From NCBI GenBank assembly GCA_963728895.1, contig CAVSLM010000009.1, positions 25,724-89,723 on the forward strand: 64,000 nucleotides of DNA, in the 5' to 3' direction. Shown piece by piece: positions 47,817-57,072 of the stretch. Position 1 is the first letter of the stretch. Each line of letters opens with the position of its first letter. The position numbers and the translations under genes were made by a program. This stretch comes from CAVSLM01 sp963728895 (GTDB lineage Bacteria > Pseudomonadota > Gammaproteobacteria > JBBQDK01). The notes beneath the pieces were generated by a model. The model saw only the letters and a program-made list of their open reading frames with translations. It searched no databases and had not been told where the DNA came from.

Positions 47817-48422
47817 ATGACTTTCGAGAAATTCGTCTTCTGGACGTTCGCCCTCATCCTGGTGTCCGCCGCGCTGCGCGTCATCACCGTGCGCAACCCG
47901 GTGCATGCCGCGCTGTACCTGGTGCTGGCGTTCTTCAGCAGCGCGGGGCTCTGGCTGCTCATGGAGGCGGAGTTCCTCGCCATCGCGCTGGTGCTGGTCT
48001 ACGTCGGTGCGGTGATGGTGCTGTTCCTGTTCGTGGTGATGATGCTCGACATCAACATCACGGAGCTGCGTGCGGGCTTCGCGCGCTATCTCCCGCTGGG
48101 CCTGATCGTGGCCCTGGTGATGGCCGGGGAGATGGCGCTGGTGGTCGGCGCGCGCCACTTCGGCAGCAGCCAGTTCGCCGTGCCGGTGCGCCACGGCGCC
48201 GACTACAGCAACACCCAGAGCCTGGGCGCGGTGCTTTACACCGATTACGTCTACGCCTTCGAGATCGCCTCGGTGATCCTGCTGGTGGCCATCATCGCCG
48301 CCATCGTGCTCACCATGCGCCACCGGCCGGAGACCAAGTACCAGCGTCCCGAACAGCAGATCAGCGTGCGCCGGCAGGACCGGGTGCGACTGATCAAGAT
48401 GCCGGCGGAGGCGAAGAAGTGA
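47817..48422 (+). CDS. nuoJ: NADH-quinone oxidoreductase subunit J
   Basis: A 201-residue membrane subunit with five helices. RNPVHAALYLVLAFFSSAGLW and IALVLVYVGAVMVLFLFVVMML (including the pi-bulge helix) are the conserved segments. The charged C-terminal tail (RRQDRVRLIKMPAEAKK) is cytoplasmic. The ATG is at 47817, 71 bases after nuoI. Confidence 0.95.
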   Translation: MTFEKFVFWTFALILVSAALRVITVRNPVHAALYLVLAFFSSAGLWLLMEAEFLAIALVLVYVGAVMVLFLFVVMMLDINITELRAGFARYLPLGLIVALVMAGEMALVVGARHFGSSQFAVPVRHGADYSNTQSLGAVLYTDYVYAFEIASVILLVAIIAAIVLTMRHRPETKYQRPEQQISVRRQDRVRLIKMPAEAKK

Positions 48423-48456
48423 TGGCTGCTATGGTGCTGGAACCGCGGGGCCGGCC

Positions 48457-48762
48457 ATGATCGCGCTTTCCGACTACCTCGTGCTCGGCGCGGTGTTGTT
48501 CTCCATCAGCGTCGCAGGTATCTTCCTCAACCGCAAGAACGTGCTGATCCTGCTGATGTCGATCGAGCTCATGCTGCTGGCGGTGAACATGAACTTCATC
48601 GCCTTCTCGTATTTCCTGGGCGATACCGCAGGGCAGGTGTTCGTGTTCTTCATCCTCACGGTGGCCGCCGCCGAGGCCGCCATCGGGCTCGCCATCCTGG
48701 TGGTGCTGTTCCGCAACAAGCACACCATCAACGTCGAAGACCTGGACACCATGAAGGGCTGA
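48457..48762 (+). CDS. nuoK: NADH-quinone oxidoreductase subunit K
   Basis: A 101-residue subunit with three helices. The two membrane glutamates needed for proton pumping are in SIELMLLAVNMNFIAFS and VAAAEAAIGLAILVVLFR. It is followed four bases later by the nuoL GTG. Confidence 0.97.
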   Translation: MIALSDYLVLGAVLFSISVAGIFLNRKNVLILLMSIELMLLAVNMNFIAFSYFLGDTAGQVFVFFILTVAAAEAAIGLAILVVLFRNKHTINVEDLDTMKG

Positions 48763-48765
48763 CCC

Positions 48766-50715
48766 GTGGAGACCGTCTATCTCGCCATACCGCTTGCGCC
48801 GCTCGTCGGCGCCATTATTGCCGGACTGTTCGGGCAGCAGATCGGGCGCAGCGCCTCGCACTGGGTGGCCATCCTCGGCGTCGGCCTGTCCTTCGTGCTC
48901 TCGCTGGTGGTGCTCAAGCACCAGCTGATCGACGGCGCGGAGCCCTTCAACGGAGCGGTGTACACCTGGATGGTGAGCGACGGCATCCGCTTCGACATCG
49001 GCTTTCTGATCGACCGGCTGACCGCGCTGATGATCACCGTGGTCACCTTCGTCTCGCTGATGGTGCACATCTACACCATCGGCTACATGCACGACGATCC
49101 GGGCTACCAGCGCTTCTTCAGCTACATTGCGCTGTTCACCTTCTCCATGCTGATGCTGGTCATGTCCAACAACTTCCTGCAGCTGTTCTTCGGCTGGGAG
49201 GCGGTGGGCCTGGTCTCGTATCTGCTGATCGGCTTCTGGTACACCCGCGAATCGGCAATCTACGCGAGCCTCAAGGCGTTCCTGGTGAACCGCGTCGGCG
49301 ACTTCGGCTTTCTGCTGGGCATCGCCGCGGTGCTCATGTACTTCAACAGCCTCGATTACGCCGACGTGTTCGCCGCGGCACCGCAGCTCTCCGGGCTCAC
49401 CATGGAGATCGTGCCGGGCCATCCCTGGTCGGTGCTCACGGTGATCTGTATCCTGCTGTTCATCGGCGCCATGGGCAAGTCCGCGCAGGTGCCACTGCAC
49501 GTGTGGCTGCCGGACTCCATGGAAGGCCCGACGCCGATCTCGGCCCTGATCCATGCCGCCACCATGGTCACCGCCGGCATTTTCATGGTGGCGCGCATGA
49601 GCCCGCTCTACGAGCTGTCCGAGACCGCGTTGAGCGTGATCCTGGTGATCGGTGCCATCACCGCGCTGTTCATGGGCATCCTCGGCATCGTGCAGAACGA
49701 CATCAAGCGCGTGATCGCCTACTCGACGCTCTCGCAGCTGGGCTACATGGCCGTCGCCCTCGGCGCCTCGGCCTATGCCGCGGCCATCTTCCACCTGATG
49801 ACCCATGCCTTCTTCAAGGCGCTGCTGTTCCTGGCCGCGGGCTCGGTGATCATCGCCATGCACCACGAGCAGGATATCCGCAAGATGGGCGGCCTCAAGA
49901 AGTACATGCCCATCACCTACTGGACCTCGCTGGTGGGTTCCCTGGCACTGATCGGCTTTCCGGGCTTTTCCGGGTTCTTCTCCAAGGACGCCATCATCGA
50001 GGCGGTGGCGGAGTCGCATCTGCCGGGCTCGGGCTTCGCCTGGTTCGCCGTGCTCTCCGGGGTGTTCGTCACCGCGCTCTACTCCTTCCGCATGTTCTTC
50101 CTGGTGTTCCATGGAGAAGAGCGCATGGATCACCACACCCGCGAGCACCTGCACGAGACGCCCGCCGTGGTCACCGTGCCGCTGATCCTGCTGGCCATCC
50201 CGTCGCTCGTGGCGGGCTACCTCACGGTGCAGCCGGTGCTGTTCGGCGACTACTTCGAGAGCGCCATCGCCGTCGCGCCGGCGCACGCCGTGCTGGAGCA
50301 CATCGGCGAGGCGTTCACGGGCGCCGGTCATTTCATGCTGCACGGCCTGCTCGCCCTGCCGTTCTGGCTGGCCATGGCCGGGCTCGGCACCGCCTGGTAC
50401 GTCTATCTGCGGCGGCCCGATATCGCCGAGACGGCGAAGAACCGCTTCGCGCTGCTCTACTGGGTCCTGGTGAACAAGTACGGCTTCGACGAATTCAACG
50501 AATACTTCTTCGCCGGCGGCGGACGCGGCGTGGGCCGCGCGCTGTGGAAGGTCGGTGACATGGGGCTCATCGACGGCGTGCTGGTGAACGGCTCGGCGCG
50601 TGCGGTGGGTTGGTTCGCCGCGGTCGCCCGCCACCTGCAGTCCGGGTATCTCTATCACTACGCCTTCGCCATGATCATCGGCCTGCTGCTGCTGCTCACC
50701 TGGTTCGTCGTGTAG
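48766..50715 (+). CDS. nuoL: NADH-quinone oxidoreductase subunit L
   Basis: A 649-residue antiporter-like proton-pumping subunit with the long lateral helix. FFGWEAVGLVSYLLIGFWY holds the key glutamate, AMGKSAQVPLHVWLPDSMEG and PTPISALIHAATMVTAGIF the key lysines and histidine. The C-terminal quarter (about residue 520 on) is the amphipathic lateral helix plus anchor. Starts at a GTG. Confidence 0.97.
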   Translation: METVYLAIPLAPLVGAIIAGLFGQQIGRSASHWVAILGVGLSFVLSLVVLKHQLIDGAEPFNGAVYTWMVSDGIRFDIGFLIDRLTALMITVVTFVSLMVHIYTIGYMHDDPGYQRFFSYIALFTFSMLMLVMSNNFLQLFFGWEAVGLVSYLLIGFWYTRESAIYASLKAFLVNRVGDFGFLLGIAAVLMYFNSLDYADVFAAAPQLSGLTMEIVPGHPWSVLTVICILLFIGAMGKSAQVPLHVWLPDSMEGPTPISALIHAATMVTAGIFMVARMSPLYELSETALSVILVIGAITALFMGILGIVQNDIKRVIAYSTLSQLGYMAVALGASAYAAAIFHLMTHAFFKALLFLAAGSVIIAMHHEQDIRKMGGLKKYMPITYWTSLVGSLALIGFPGFSGFFSKDAIIEAVAESHLPGSGFAWFAVLSGVFVTALYSFRMFFLVFHGEERMDHHTREHLHETPAVVTVPLILLAIPSLVAGYLTVQPVLFGDYFESAIAVAPAHAVLEHIGEAFTGAGHFMLHGLLALPFWLAMAGLGTAWYVYLRRPDIAETAKNRFALLYWVLVNKYGFDEFNEYFFAGGGRGVGRALWKVGDMGLIDGVLVNGSARAVGWFAAVARHLQSGYLYHYAFAMIIGLLLLLTWFVV

Positions 50716-50762
50716 GGAAGGGAAACGCGCCATGTACGGTCTACGAAAAAAGGTCGCCCTCC

Positions 50763-52277
50763 GTGTGGTCTGATCTGCCGCTGCTCAGCCTGGTCATCTG
50801 GACACCCATCGCCGGCGGTCTGATGGTGCTCGCGGTGGGCGACGAGGGGCCGTGGTCGGCGCGCCCGGTGGCGCTCATCACCGCACTGCTGACCTTCGCG
50901 CTGAGCATCCCGCTCTACAGCGCCTTCGATACCACCACGGCCTCCATGCAGTTCGTGGAGCAGGCACCGTGGATCACCAGCTTCAACATCGAATACCACC
51001 TCGGCGTCGATGGCATCGCCATGCCGCTGATCCTGCTGACCACGTTCACCACCGTGCTGGTGGTGGGCGCGGGCTGGGAAGTGATCCGCTACAAGACTGC
51101 GCAGTACATGGCCGCCTTCCTGATCATGGAAGGGCTGATGAACGGCGTGTTTGCCGCGCTCGACGCCATCCTGTTCTACGTGTTCTGGGAGGCCATGCTG
51201 GTGCCGATGTTCCTCATCATCGGCATCTGGGGTGGCCCGCGGCGCGTGTACGCCACCATCAAGTTCTTCCTTTATACGTTCCTCGGATCGGTGTTCATGC
51301 TGGTGGCGCTGATCTACATGCAGTTCCAGGCCGACAGCTTCTCCATCCTCGACTTCCATGCGCTGCGCCTCGGCATGCCTGCGCAGGTGCTGATCTTCCT
51401 CGCCTTCCTGCTGGCGTTTGCGGTGAAGGTGCCCATGTGGCCGGTGCACACCTGGCTGCCCGACGCCCACGTGGAAGCGCCGACCGGCGGCTCGGTGATC
51501 CTGGCGGCGATCATGCTGAAGGTCGGCGCCTACGGCTTCCTGCGCTTCAGCCTGCCCATCACCCCCGACGCCAGCCGCGAGCTCGACTGGCTGATCATCG
51601 CGCTGTCGCTGATTGCCGTGGTGTACATCGGGCTGGTGGCGCTGGTGCAGGAGGACATGAAGAAGCTCATCGCCTATTCCTCCATCGCGCACATGGGCTT
51701 CGTCACCCTGGGCTTCTTCGTGGTGTTCGGCATTCTGCGCAGCACCGGCAGCATGCAGGGCGCGGCCATGGGCGTGGAGGGCGGCCTGGTGCAGATGATC
51801 TCGCACGGCTTCATCTCCGGGGCACTGTTCCTTTGCGTCGGCGTGCTTTACGACCGGCTGCACAGCCGGCAGATCGCCGACTACGGCGGGGTGGTCAACA
51901 CCATGCCGGTGTTCGCCACGTTCATGGTGCTGTTCGCCCTGGCCAATTCCGGCCTGCCGGGCACCTCGGGGTTCGTCGGCGAATTCATGGTCATCCTGTC
52001 GAGCTTCAAGGCCAACTTCTGGTTTGCCTTCCTGGCGGCGACCACGCTGGTGCTGGGCGCGGCCTACACCCTGTGGCTGGTCAAGCGCGTGGTGTTCGGT
52101 GCGGTTGCCAACGACGGCGTGGCGGGCCTCAGCGACATCAATCGCCGCGAGTTCGTGATCCTGGGATCGCTGGCGGTCGTGGTGCTGCTGATCGGCATCT
52201 GGCCCGCGCCGCTGGTCGAGGTGATGCATGCCTCGGTGGCGAACCTGCTGCAGCACGTCGCGGTCTCCAAGCTGTGA
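50763..52277 (+). CDS. nuoM: NADH-quinone oxidoreductase subunit M
   Basis: A 504-residue antiporter-like proton-pumping subunit. YVFWEAMLVPMFLIIGIWGG has the conserved glutamate; VPMWPVHTWLPDAHVEAPTG and SVILAAIMLKVGAYGFLRF hold the lysines. The start is a GTG (residues VWSDLPLLSLVIW) with AAAAAGGTC upstream; longer in-frame starts add non-membrane sequence. Confidence 0.96.
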   Translation: MWSDLPLLSLVIWTPIAGGLMVLAVGDEGPWSARPVALITALLTFALSIPLYSAFDTTTASMQFVEQAPWITSFNIEYHLGVDGIAMPLILLTTFTTVLVVGAGWEVIRYKTAQYMAAFLIMEGLMNGVFAALDAILFYVFWEAMLVPMFLIIGIWGGPRRVYATIKFFLYTFLGSVFMLVALIYMQFQADSFSILDFHALRLGMPAQVLIFLAFLLAFAVKVPMWPVHTWLPDAHVEAPTGGSVILAAIMLKVGAYGFLRFSLPITPDASRELDWLIIALSLIAVVYIGLVALVQEDMKKLIAYSSIAHMGFVTLGFFVVFGILRSTGSMQGAAMGVEGGLVQMISHGFISGALFLCVGVLYDRLHSRQIADYGGVVNTMPVFATFMVLFALANSGLPGTSGFVGEFMVILSSFKANFWFAFLAATTLVLGAAYTLWLVKRVVFGAVANDGVAGLSDINRREFVILGSLAVVVLLIGIWPAPLVEVMHASVANLLQHVAVSKL

Positions 52278-52312
52278 GCCGTCCCGCGCGCTGAGTCTTT
52301 CGAGGAAAGCAC

Positions 52313-53757
52313 ATGCCGTTCGAAATGCCCGACTTCGCCCTGGCGCTGCCCGAGATCTTCGTGCTTTCCATGGCCTGCGTGATCCTGCTGGTGGACCTGT
52401 ACGCGGCACCGCAGCACCGGGGCGGGGCGACCTACTACCTTACCCAGGCCACGCTGCTGATTGCCGCGGTGCTGACGCTCGCCGTGCAGCCCGCCGATCC
52501 GCGCCTCACCTTCAACGGCAGCTTCGTTGCCGATGCCATGGGTGCGGTGCTGAAGGTGTTCGTCTATCTCATCAGCGTTGCCGTATTCGTCTACGCCCGC
52601 GATTATCTGCGCGCGCGCGAGCTGCTGCGCGGTGAGTTCTACGTGCTGGGGTTGTTCGGCGTGCTGGGCATGATGGTGATGGTGTCGGCGCACAGCTTTC
52701 TCACCATCTACCTCGGACTGGAGCTGCTCTCGCTCGTCGCTGTATGCCATGGTCGCCTTCGATCGCGACTCCTTCGCCGCGTGCGAGGCCGCGATGAAAT
52801 ACTTCGTCCTCGGCGCGCTCGCCTCCGGCATGCTGCTCTACGGCATGTCCATGCTCTACGGCGCCACCGGCAGCCTCGACCTCGCCGAGGTGGGCACCTA
52901 CGTCGGATTGCACCTCGGCTCCGACCTGGTGCTGGTGTTCGGGCTGGCGTTCGTGGTCGTCGGGCTCGCCTTCAAGCTCGGTGCCGTGCCGTTTCACATG
53001 TGGCTGCCCGATGTCTATCACGGTGCACCCACGGCCGTGACGCTCTACGTCGGCTCCGCACCCAAGATCGCTGCCTTCGCCATCACCGTGCGCCTGCTCT
53101 CCGAAGGCCTGGGCGGATTGCACTCGGAGTGGGCAGGGATGTTGTCGATCCTGGCCGTGCTATCGCTCGCCGTGGGCAACGTCGTTGCCATCGCCCAGAC
53201 AAATCTCAAACGCATGCTGGCCTATTCGACCATCTCGCATGTCGGCTTCCTGCTGCTCGGCATCCTGGCCGGCAACCCGCAGCGGTTACGCCGCGGCCAT
53301 GTTCTACATCATCACCTACGCCATCATGGCCGCCGGCGCCTTCGGTATGATCATCCTGCTGAGCCGCGCCGGCTTCGAGGCCGACCGCCTGGATGACTTC
53401 AAGGGACTCAACGAGCGCAGCCCGTGGTTCGCGTTCCTGATGCTGGTCCTGATGTTCTCCATGGCCGGCGTTCCCCCGACCGTCGGCTTCTATGCCAAAC
53501 TGCTGGTGCTGAAAGCGGTCGTCGACGTCGACATGGTGTGGCTCGCCGTCGTCGGCGTGGTGTTCTCCATCATCGGCGCCTTCTACTACCTGCGCATCGT
53601 CAAGCTCATGTACTTCGACGCCCCGGAAGACCGCACCGCCTTCGCCCCCGGCTTCGACATGCGCATGGCGCTCAGCGTCAACGGCTTCGCCGTCCTCGCG
53701 CTGGGCATCTTCCCCGGTGGTTTGATGTCGCTGTGCACGGGTGCGCTGCAGGGGTGA
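52313..53757 (+). CDS. nuoN: NADH-quinone oxidoreductase subunit N (two frame breaks)
   Basis: Antiporter-like proton-pumping subunit of about 480 residues. Conserved parts are LGLELLSL followed after the break by YAMVAFDRDSFAACEAAMKYF, FKLGAVPFHMWLPDVYHGAP, LKRMLAYSTISHVGFLLLG and FSMAGVPPTVGFYAKLLVL. An extra G at about 52736 and an extra C at about 53280 each shift the frame by one; ELLSLSLYAMVAF and GNPSGYAAAMFYI are expected there. Both are likely sequence errors. Last gene of the operon. Confidence 0.93.
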
Positions 53758-53802
53758 CCAACGTAGGGTGCTTCCCACGCACGCAATCGTAGCACCCGTG
53801 GC

Positions 53803-54130
53803 ATCGATGGAGCGCAGCGGAATCGAGGAAGGCCGTTGCAGTGGGTTCGAACTTCTTCCTGGAACGTCGAGCCTGCGCGGTGGTTCCGAGTCCCCGGATT
53901 CCACTTCGTTCCATCCGGGCTACGATTCTGGTAGGAATCCTTCCGACCCCGAACTCGTCGGCGCCGCCACCTCGGATTGGCCACCGCGCGCGGACCGCGG
54001 TGCGCACGGACCGCGCAGAACTCATAGCCTCGATGCAGCGAAGCGGAATCGAGGAAGGCCGTGCAGCGCACTCAATGCCCGGCTCGCTTCGTGGTTCCGG
54101 CTCCGCATTCCACTGCGTTCATCTGGGTAC
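53803..54130. repeat. Two diverged ~110-130-base direct repeats after nuoN
   Basis: Within the 515-base gap after nuoN, the unit GCGGAATCGAGGAAGGCCGT occurs at 53818-53836 and 54044-54062; each copy is followed about 60-70 bases later by a GTGGTTCCG and ATTCCACTKCGTT segment. The units span about 53803-53935 and 54028-54130. This is a REP-like intergenic repeat seen in gammaproteobacteria. No gene was recognised in the gap. Confidence 0.6.
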
Positions 54131-54231
54131 AAGCGTGGCCACCGCACACGGCGCTGCTGGGCGGAAGGAGCGCTCCGCGGACACGGCGCGTCGCCGGCCT
54201 GTTACACGATCCTGGTTTACGCTACCCCCTC

Positions 54232-54260
54232 TTGAAAGCTCTTCAGGGCCTCCGTACAAT
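54232..54260 (+). promoter_or_regulatory. Sigma-70 promoter of tRNA-fMet
   Basis: TTGAAA (54232-54237) and TACAAT (54255-54260) are spaced by 17 bases; the -10 box ends 12 bases before the tRNA. A strong match. Confidence 0.75.
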
Positions 54261-54272
54261 ATGCGGCTCTGG

Positions 54273-54349
<77 letters not shown>

Positions 54350-54360
54350 ATCGACTGCAT

Positions 54361-55512
54361 TCAGAACAACGGGTTGGGCGCGTGGCGCTCGCCCGTTTTT
54401 TGCTTCAACAAAGTCAATGCCGGGATTTTGCCGGGATTGGCGTCACAGACGCGGTTCGCCGCCGTCAACAACTCCCCGATCTCCGGTGCCGAGTAATGCG
54501 ACGTGATGTCCCCGTTGCGATGCCCGAGCAGGACCTTCCTGGTCTCGAGCGGCACTCCCGCAGCGCGCAGCCTTCTGCCGAACGTGTGCTTCATGTCGTG
54601 CACCCGAAGATGCTCGAAGCCCCAGGAAACCGGTTCATCGCATGCCCGGGCATAGGCACGAGCCGCTTCCTCCCGCGCGCGCTTCCATGCGGTGTTGTAC
54701 ATGCCTTCCACCGGTCGGCCACGAAACGTGAAGACCCGGTGCGGATGCTGCCCGCGCTGCGCGTCGACGACAGACCTGGCTATGCGGTTCAGCACGACTA
54801 GACGATCCTCCTTGTTCTTCACGATGCGCGCCGGTACCAGGAAGACCGAGGTCTCGAGCTCCGGCACCCGGATCTCCCAATCCCATCGCAGCTGACAGAC
54901 CTCCTGTTCCCGTGTGCCGGTGTTCACCTTGAACAGTGCCATTGCGGAAAGATGCGCGGGCAGTGCCTGGAGCAGGTGTTTCTGCTCCTCCCAACTCAAC
55001 GGGTAAGGCTTCCTGGCATCGTCCACCTCCAGCATCGTAAGCAGGGGAGGCGTCTCGAGCCAGGTCAGTCCGTACTCGTCCCTCCACCTCCGGGCCGCGA
55101 GATTGAGGATCCGTCGCACGATCTCCAGCCCATTGTTGATGGTCTTCTTCTTCAGGCCCTGCACGAGACACTGATCTACGTACGGCTGCAGCGTTCCATC
55201 ATGTAACCGCTGCAGAGGCAGCTCACCGATGACCGGCAGAAGACTTTTCAGTCGCGAAGCGTCATCCGCTATGGACCGCTTGTGCATGTTCTCCCGCAGG
55301 TATTTCGCAGCCGCCTCCTTGAACGGCCTTTCCGGCCTGACCCCGTATACCTGGGCCCGGCGGATGGTCTCTACCCGATGGGCTAGAAACCGTTCCGCCT
55401 CTTCGAGGTCGCCTGTTCGAGCAGACTCGCTAAGTCGCTGTCCAAAGATGACCTTTTCGATGTGCCAGATCCCCCGTCGTTGCCGGAGGCCTGGTGTTCT
55501 CTTGCGTCCCAT
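54361..55512 (-). CDS. int: Tyrosine recombinase (integrase)
   Basis: A 383-residue site-specific recombinase. The catalytic Arg I is in NTGTREQEVCQLRW (about residue 200), box II is HDMKHTFGRRLRAAGV (His, Lys, His; the usual box II Arg is Lys here), and LLGHRNGDITSHYS contains the nucleophilic Tyr (about residue 345). An N-terminal arm-binding region and core-binding helices precede. It ends only 11 bases from tRNA-fMet, the usual position of an integrase that targets a tRNA 3' end. The start overlaps the upstream HTH gene by 130 bases. Confidence 0.93.
   Translation of the reverse strand: MGRKRTPGLRQRRGIWHIEKVIFGQRLSESARTGDLEEAERFLAHRVETIRRAQVYGVRPERPFKEAAAKYLRENMHKRSIADDASRLKSLLPVIGELPLQRLHDGTLQPYVDQCLVQGLKKKTINNGLEIVRRILNLAARRWRDEYGLTWLETPPLLTMLEVDDARKPYPLSWEEQKHLLQALPAHLSAMALFKVNTGTREQEVCQLRWDWEIRVPELETSVFLVPARIVKNKEDRLVVLNRIARSVVDAQRGQHPHRVFTFRGRPVEGMYNTAWKRAREEAARAYARACDEPVSWGFEHLRVHDMKHTFGRRLRAAGVPLETRKVLLGHRNGDITSHYSAPEIGELLTAANRVCDANPGKIPALTLLKQKTGERHAPNPLF
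54368..54401 (+). terminator. Rho-independent terminator downstream of tRNA-fMet
   Basis: AACGGG (54368-54373) pairs with CCCGTT (54392-54397), with GC-rich interior, ending in six T at 54396-54401. It lies inside the last codons of the integrase gene on the other strand, so it was brought in or recreated by the island. Confidence 0.6.
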
Positions 55513-55754
55513 ATCGGTTCTCCTCTGAGTCGACCGGGACGCCCGTTGCGGGATTTATATTGGTCCACCCATGCGTCCAGATCAAGGCGATCGAAGGCGA
55601 CGCCCTGTTCACCAATGCGAACCTCCACAAGCTGCGGTCGGACCTCCGCATTGAAGCGGTTGCGGTCCATGCCCAGATAGAACGGCGCATCGCGCAGCCG
55701 GATGAGTCGCGGAAGTAGGGAAGCGCGATCACCAGGGCTGCTTTCCACAGTCAC
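55383..55754 (-). CDS. Helix-turn-helix protein, excisionase/AlpA-like
   Basis: A small DNA-binding protein. LPRLIRLRDAPFYLGMDRNR followed by FNAEVRPQLVEVRIGEQGVA and FDRLDLDAWVDQYK is the winged-helix layout of AlpA/Xis-type proteins encoded next to integrases. The start is uncertain: this GTG gives 123 residues, while ATGs at 55817 or 55859 would give 144 or 158. Its Ser/Gly-rich tail (DAREHQASGNDGGSGTSKRS) continues 130 bases into the integrase gene in another frame. Probably controls excision or integrase expression. Confidence 0.72.
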   Translation of the reverse strand: MTVESSPGDRASLLPRLIRLRDAPFYLGMDRNRFNAEVRPQLVEVRIGEQGVAFDRLDLDAWVDQYKSRNGRPGRLRGEPIWDAREHQASGNDGGSGTSKRSSLDSDLASLLEQATSKRRNGF

Positions 55755-56082
55755 TTTCCGCACTGGGCTGTGTCCGGTTCGGCCGCGGGTTCTTGTGGCG
55801 CGGAAATCCGCTCGCATCGCGGCCAGCCCTGATGCGGGCCCTGGGGGCTGGTCAAACATGGCTTCATCGATGATTGACCTCCGCTAAGCCTTGGATCGCC
55901 CTTCATGCTAATCAGGCGGTGTGCGGAAAAACGTGGGAAAGGAGGCGGGATGGACGCGGTTCTGGAGCTTGAACTGTCCGGACTGTCGGTGGCGCGGTTC
56001 CCCTCATGTTTCGACATTCCCGATCGGCCCGGGCTCGCCCTCGCTTCGGTTTGAAAGCGCGCTACCATTGCCCGCATCGCGA

Positions 56083-56739
56083 TCAACGTCGCGTTCCGAC
56101 GTTGCGCGAGTTCCCGCATGCGCTGCAGACCACGCGACGTCGACCCAGGGGCTGGGCTACGAGCGGGGCACCGCACCTATGACATCGGTGACGGTGATAG
56201 AGGCGACAACCGGGGCAGGCGACGCTGTGACTGTCGATAGGTGCGAGATAGACCATCCCGCAGAATCCGCACGGTCGTTGCTGCCATATGCCCATGGCCA
56301 CGAGACGCGGCACGAACATCGCGCGGGTGATGTCGAGCAGAGGTTCGCGTACCAGCTGGATATACGCCTCGTAGACCTCGATCAGAATGCGGGCGGCGCC
56401 GCGATCGGTCTGCGTCAGCCGCCGGTACAAGCGCCACACCAGTGTGGCCTGCAACATGCGTTGATCGCTTTCCCTGTACCACGTATCCGTGAAGGGCATC
56501 TGCCCCTGAGGTGAAGGTTCACCACAAAGCTCGCGGTATAGCCGGTTTACCGTGGCCTTCTCGAGACCGGTAAGCTGGCGGACCAGCCCTGCGCGCGCGC
56601 CCAACTGGATAAGATGGGCGGCCTCGCTGATCCGAATCGCGAAGCTGCATAGTCCGGGTCCGCCTGTCGGACGGGCCGCCCTTCCAATGCCGGGCGCGGC
56701 GGCGGGTAGAGGAAGTGGCGTGGGAGGCAGGGTACGCAC
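56083..56739 (-). CDS. FlhC-like transcriptional activator of the element
   Basis: A 218-residue FlhC-family protein. ISEAAHLIQLGARAGLVRQL, TGLEKATVNRLYRELCGEPS and GQMPFTDTWY match the FlhC core, and CGFCGMVYLAPIDSHSVACP plus CRLYHRHRCHRC supply the zinc-binding cysteines. Flagellar genes are absent, but FlhCD homologues (SetCD) activate conjugation genes in SXT/R391-type ICEs, which fits this location. It starts at a GTG 40 bases downstream of the FlhD-like gene. Confidence 0.82.
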   Translation of the reverse strand: MRTLPPTPLPLPAAAPGIGRAARPTGGPGLCSFAIRISEAAHLIQLGARAGLVRQLTGLEKATVNRLYRELCGEPSPQGQMPFTDTWYRESDQRMLQATLVWRLYRRLTQTDRGAARILIEVYEAYIQLVREPLLDITRAMFVPRLVAMGIWQQRPCGFCGMVYLAPIDSHSVACPGCRLYHRHRCHRCGAPLVAQPLGRRRVVCSACGNSRNVGTRR

Positions 56740-56778
56740 GCCGAAGCCATATCATCTACGGCACAGTTATCAACGGCT

Positions 56779-57072
56779 CTACGGCACCGTTATCAACGGC
56801 GCATGTTCCACGATCGCTTCGATCTCGTCCGTGCGTCCCTCGCGCGCGGCCTTCAACAGGCGGGACCACCACCATGGTTCCTGACGCGGGATGACGAGCG
56901 GTGGCTTGATGGGCGCGAGACGGGCCAGCTCCTGCGCGGTCAGACTGGCCAGCAGGCGGGCCATGTCAGCGGGGATGCCGAGCAACGTGGCCATGAGCTC
57001 CGGATCCCCGATGGCGAGGTCGCGCGCTTGAATCAAATAGCAGATATTTATATCGGAAAAATCGTATTTCAT
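56779..57072 (-). CDS. FlhD-like transcriptional activator of the element
   Basis: A 97-residue protein resembling FlhD. DINICYLIQARDLAIGDPEL, MATLLGIPADMARLLASLTA and QELARLAPIKPPLV follow the FlhD pattern (DINLSYL, LGI, LTLPQMVKLA). It would form a complex with the FlhC-like protein encoded next, like SetD with SetC. AAGGAG stands upstream of the ATG. The last codons and stop (PLITVP, stop) are repeated 23 bases downstream by a small tandem duplication (56766-56777 and 56789-56800). Confidence 0.75.
   Translation of the reverse strand: MKYDFSDINICYLIQARDLAIGDPELMATLLGIPADMARLLASLTAQELARLAPIKPPLVIPRQEPWWWSRLLKAAREGRTDEIEAIVEHAPLITVP

Noticed and set aside
48394..52409. Long minus-strand reading frames opposite nuoK-nuoM
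   Set aside because: They are antisense shadows of membrane protein genes, with extreme His/Gln/Asp/Glu content and no domain.
40015..53757. Interpretation of nuoC, nuoF and nuoN as pseudogenes
   Set aside because: Each has only one or two single-base breaks with perfect conservation on both sides, in an otherwise intact operon; sequence error is simpler.
54361..55512. Prophage integrase
   Set aside because: No phage structural, lysis or replication genes follow; relaxase, TraD, DUF4400 and FlhDC-like genes point to a conjugative or mobilizable element.
56083..57072. Chromosomal flagellar master regulator flhDC
   Set aside because: No flagellar genes are nearby and the pair lies inside an integrative element next to relaxase genes.
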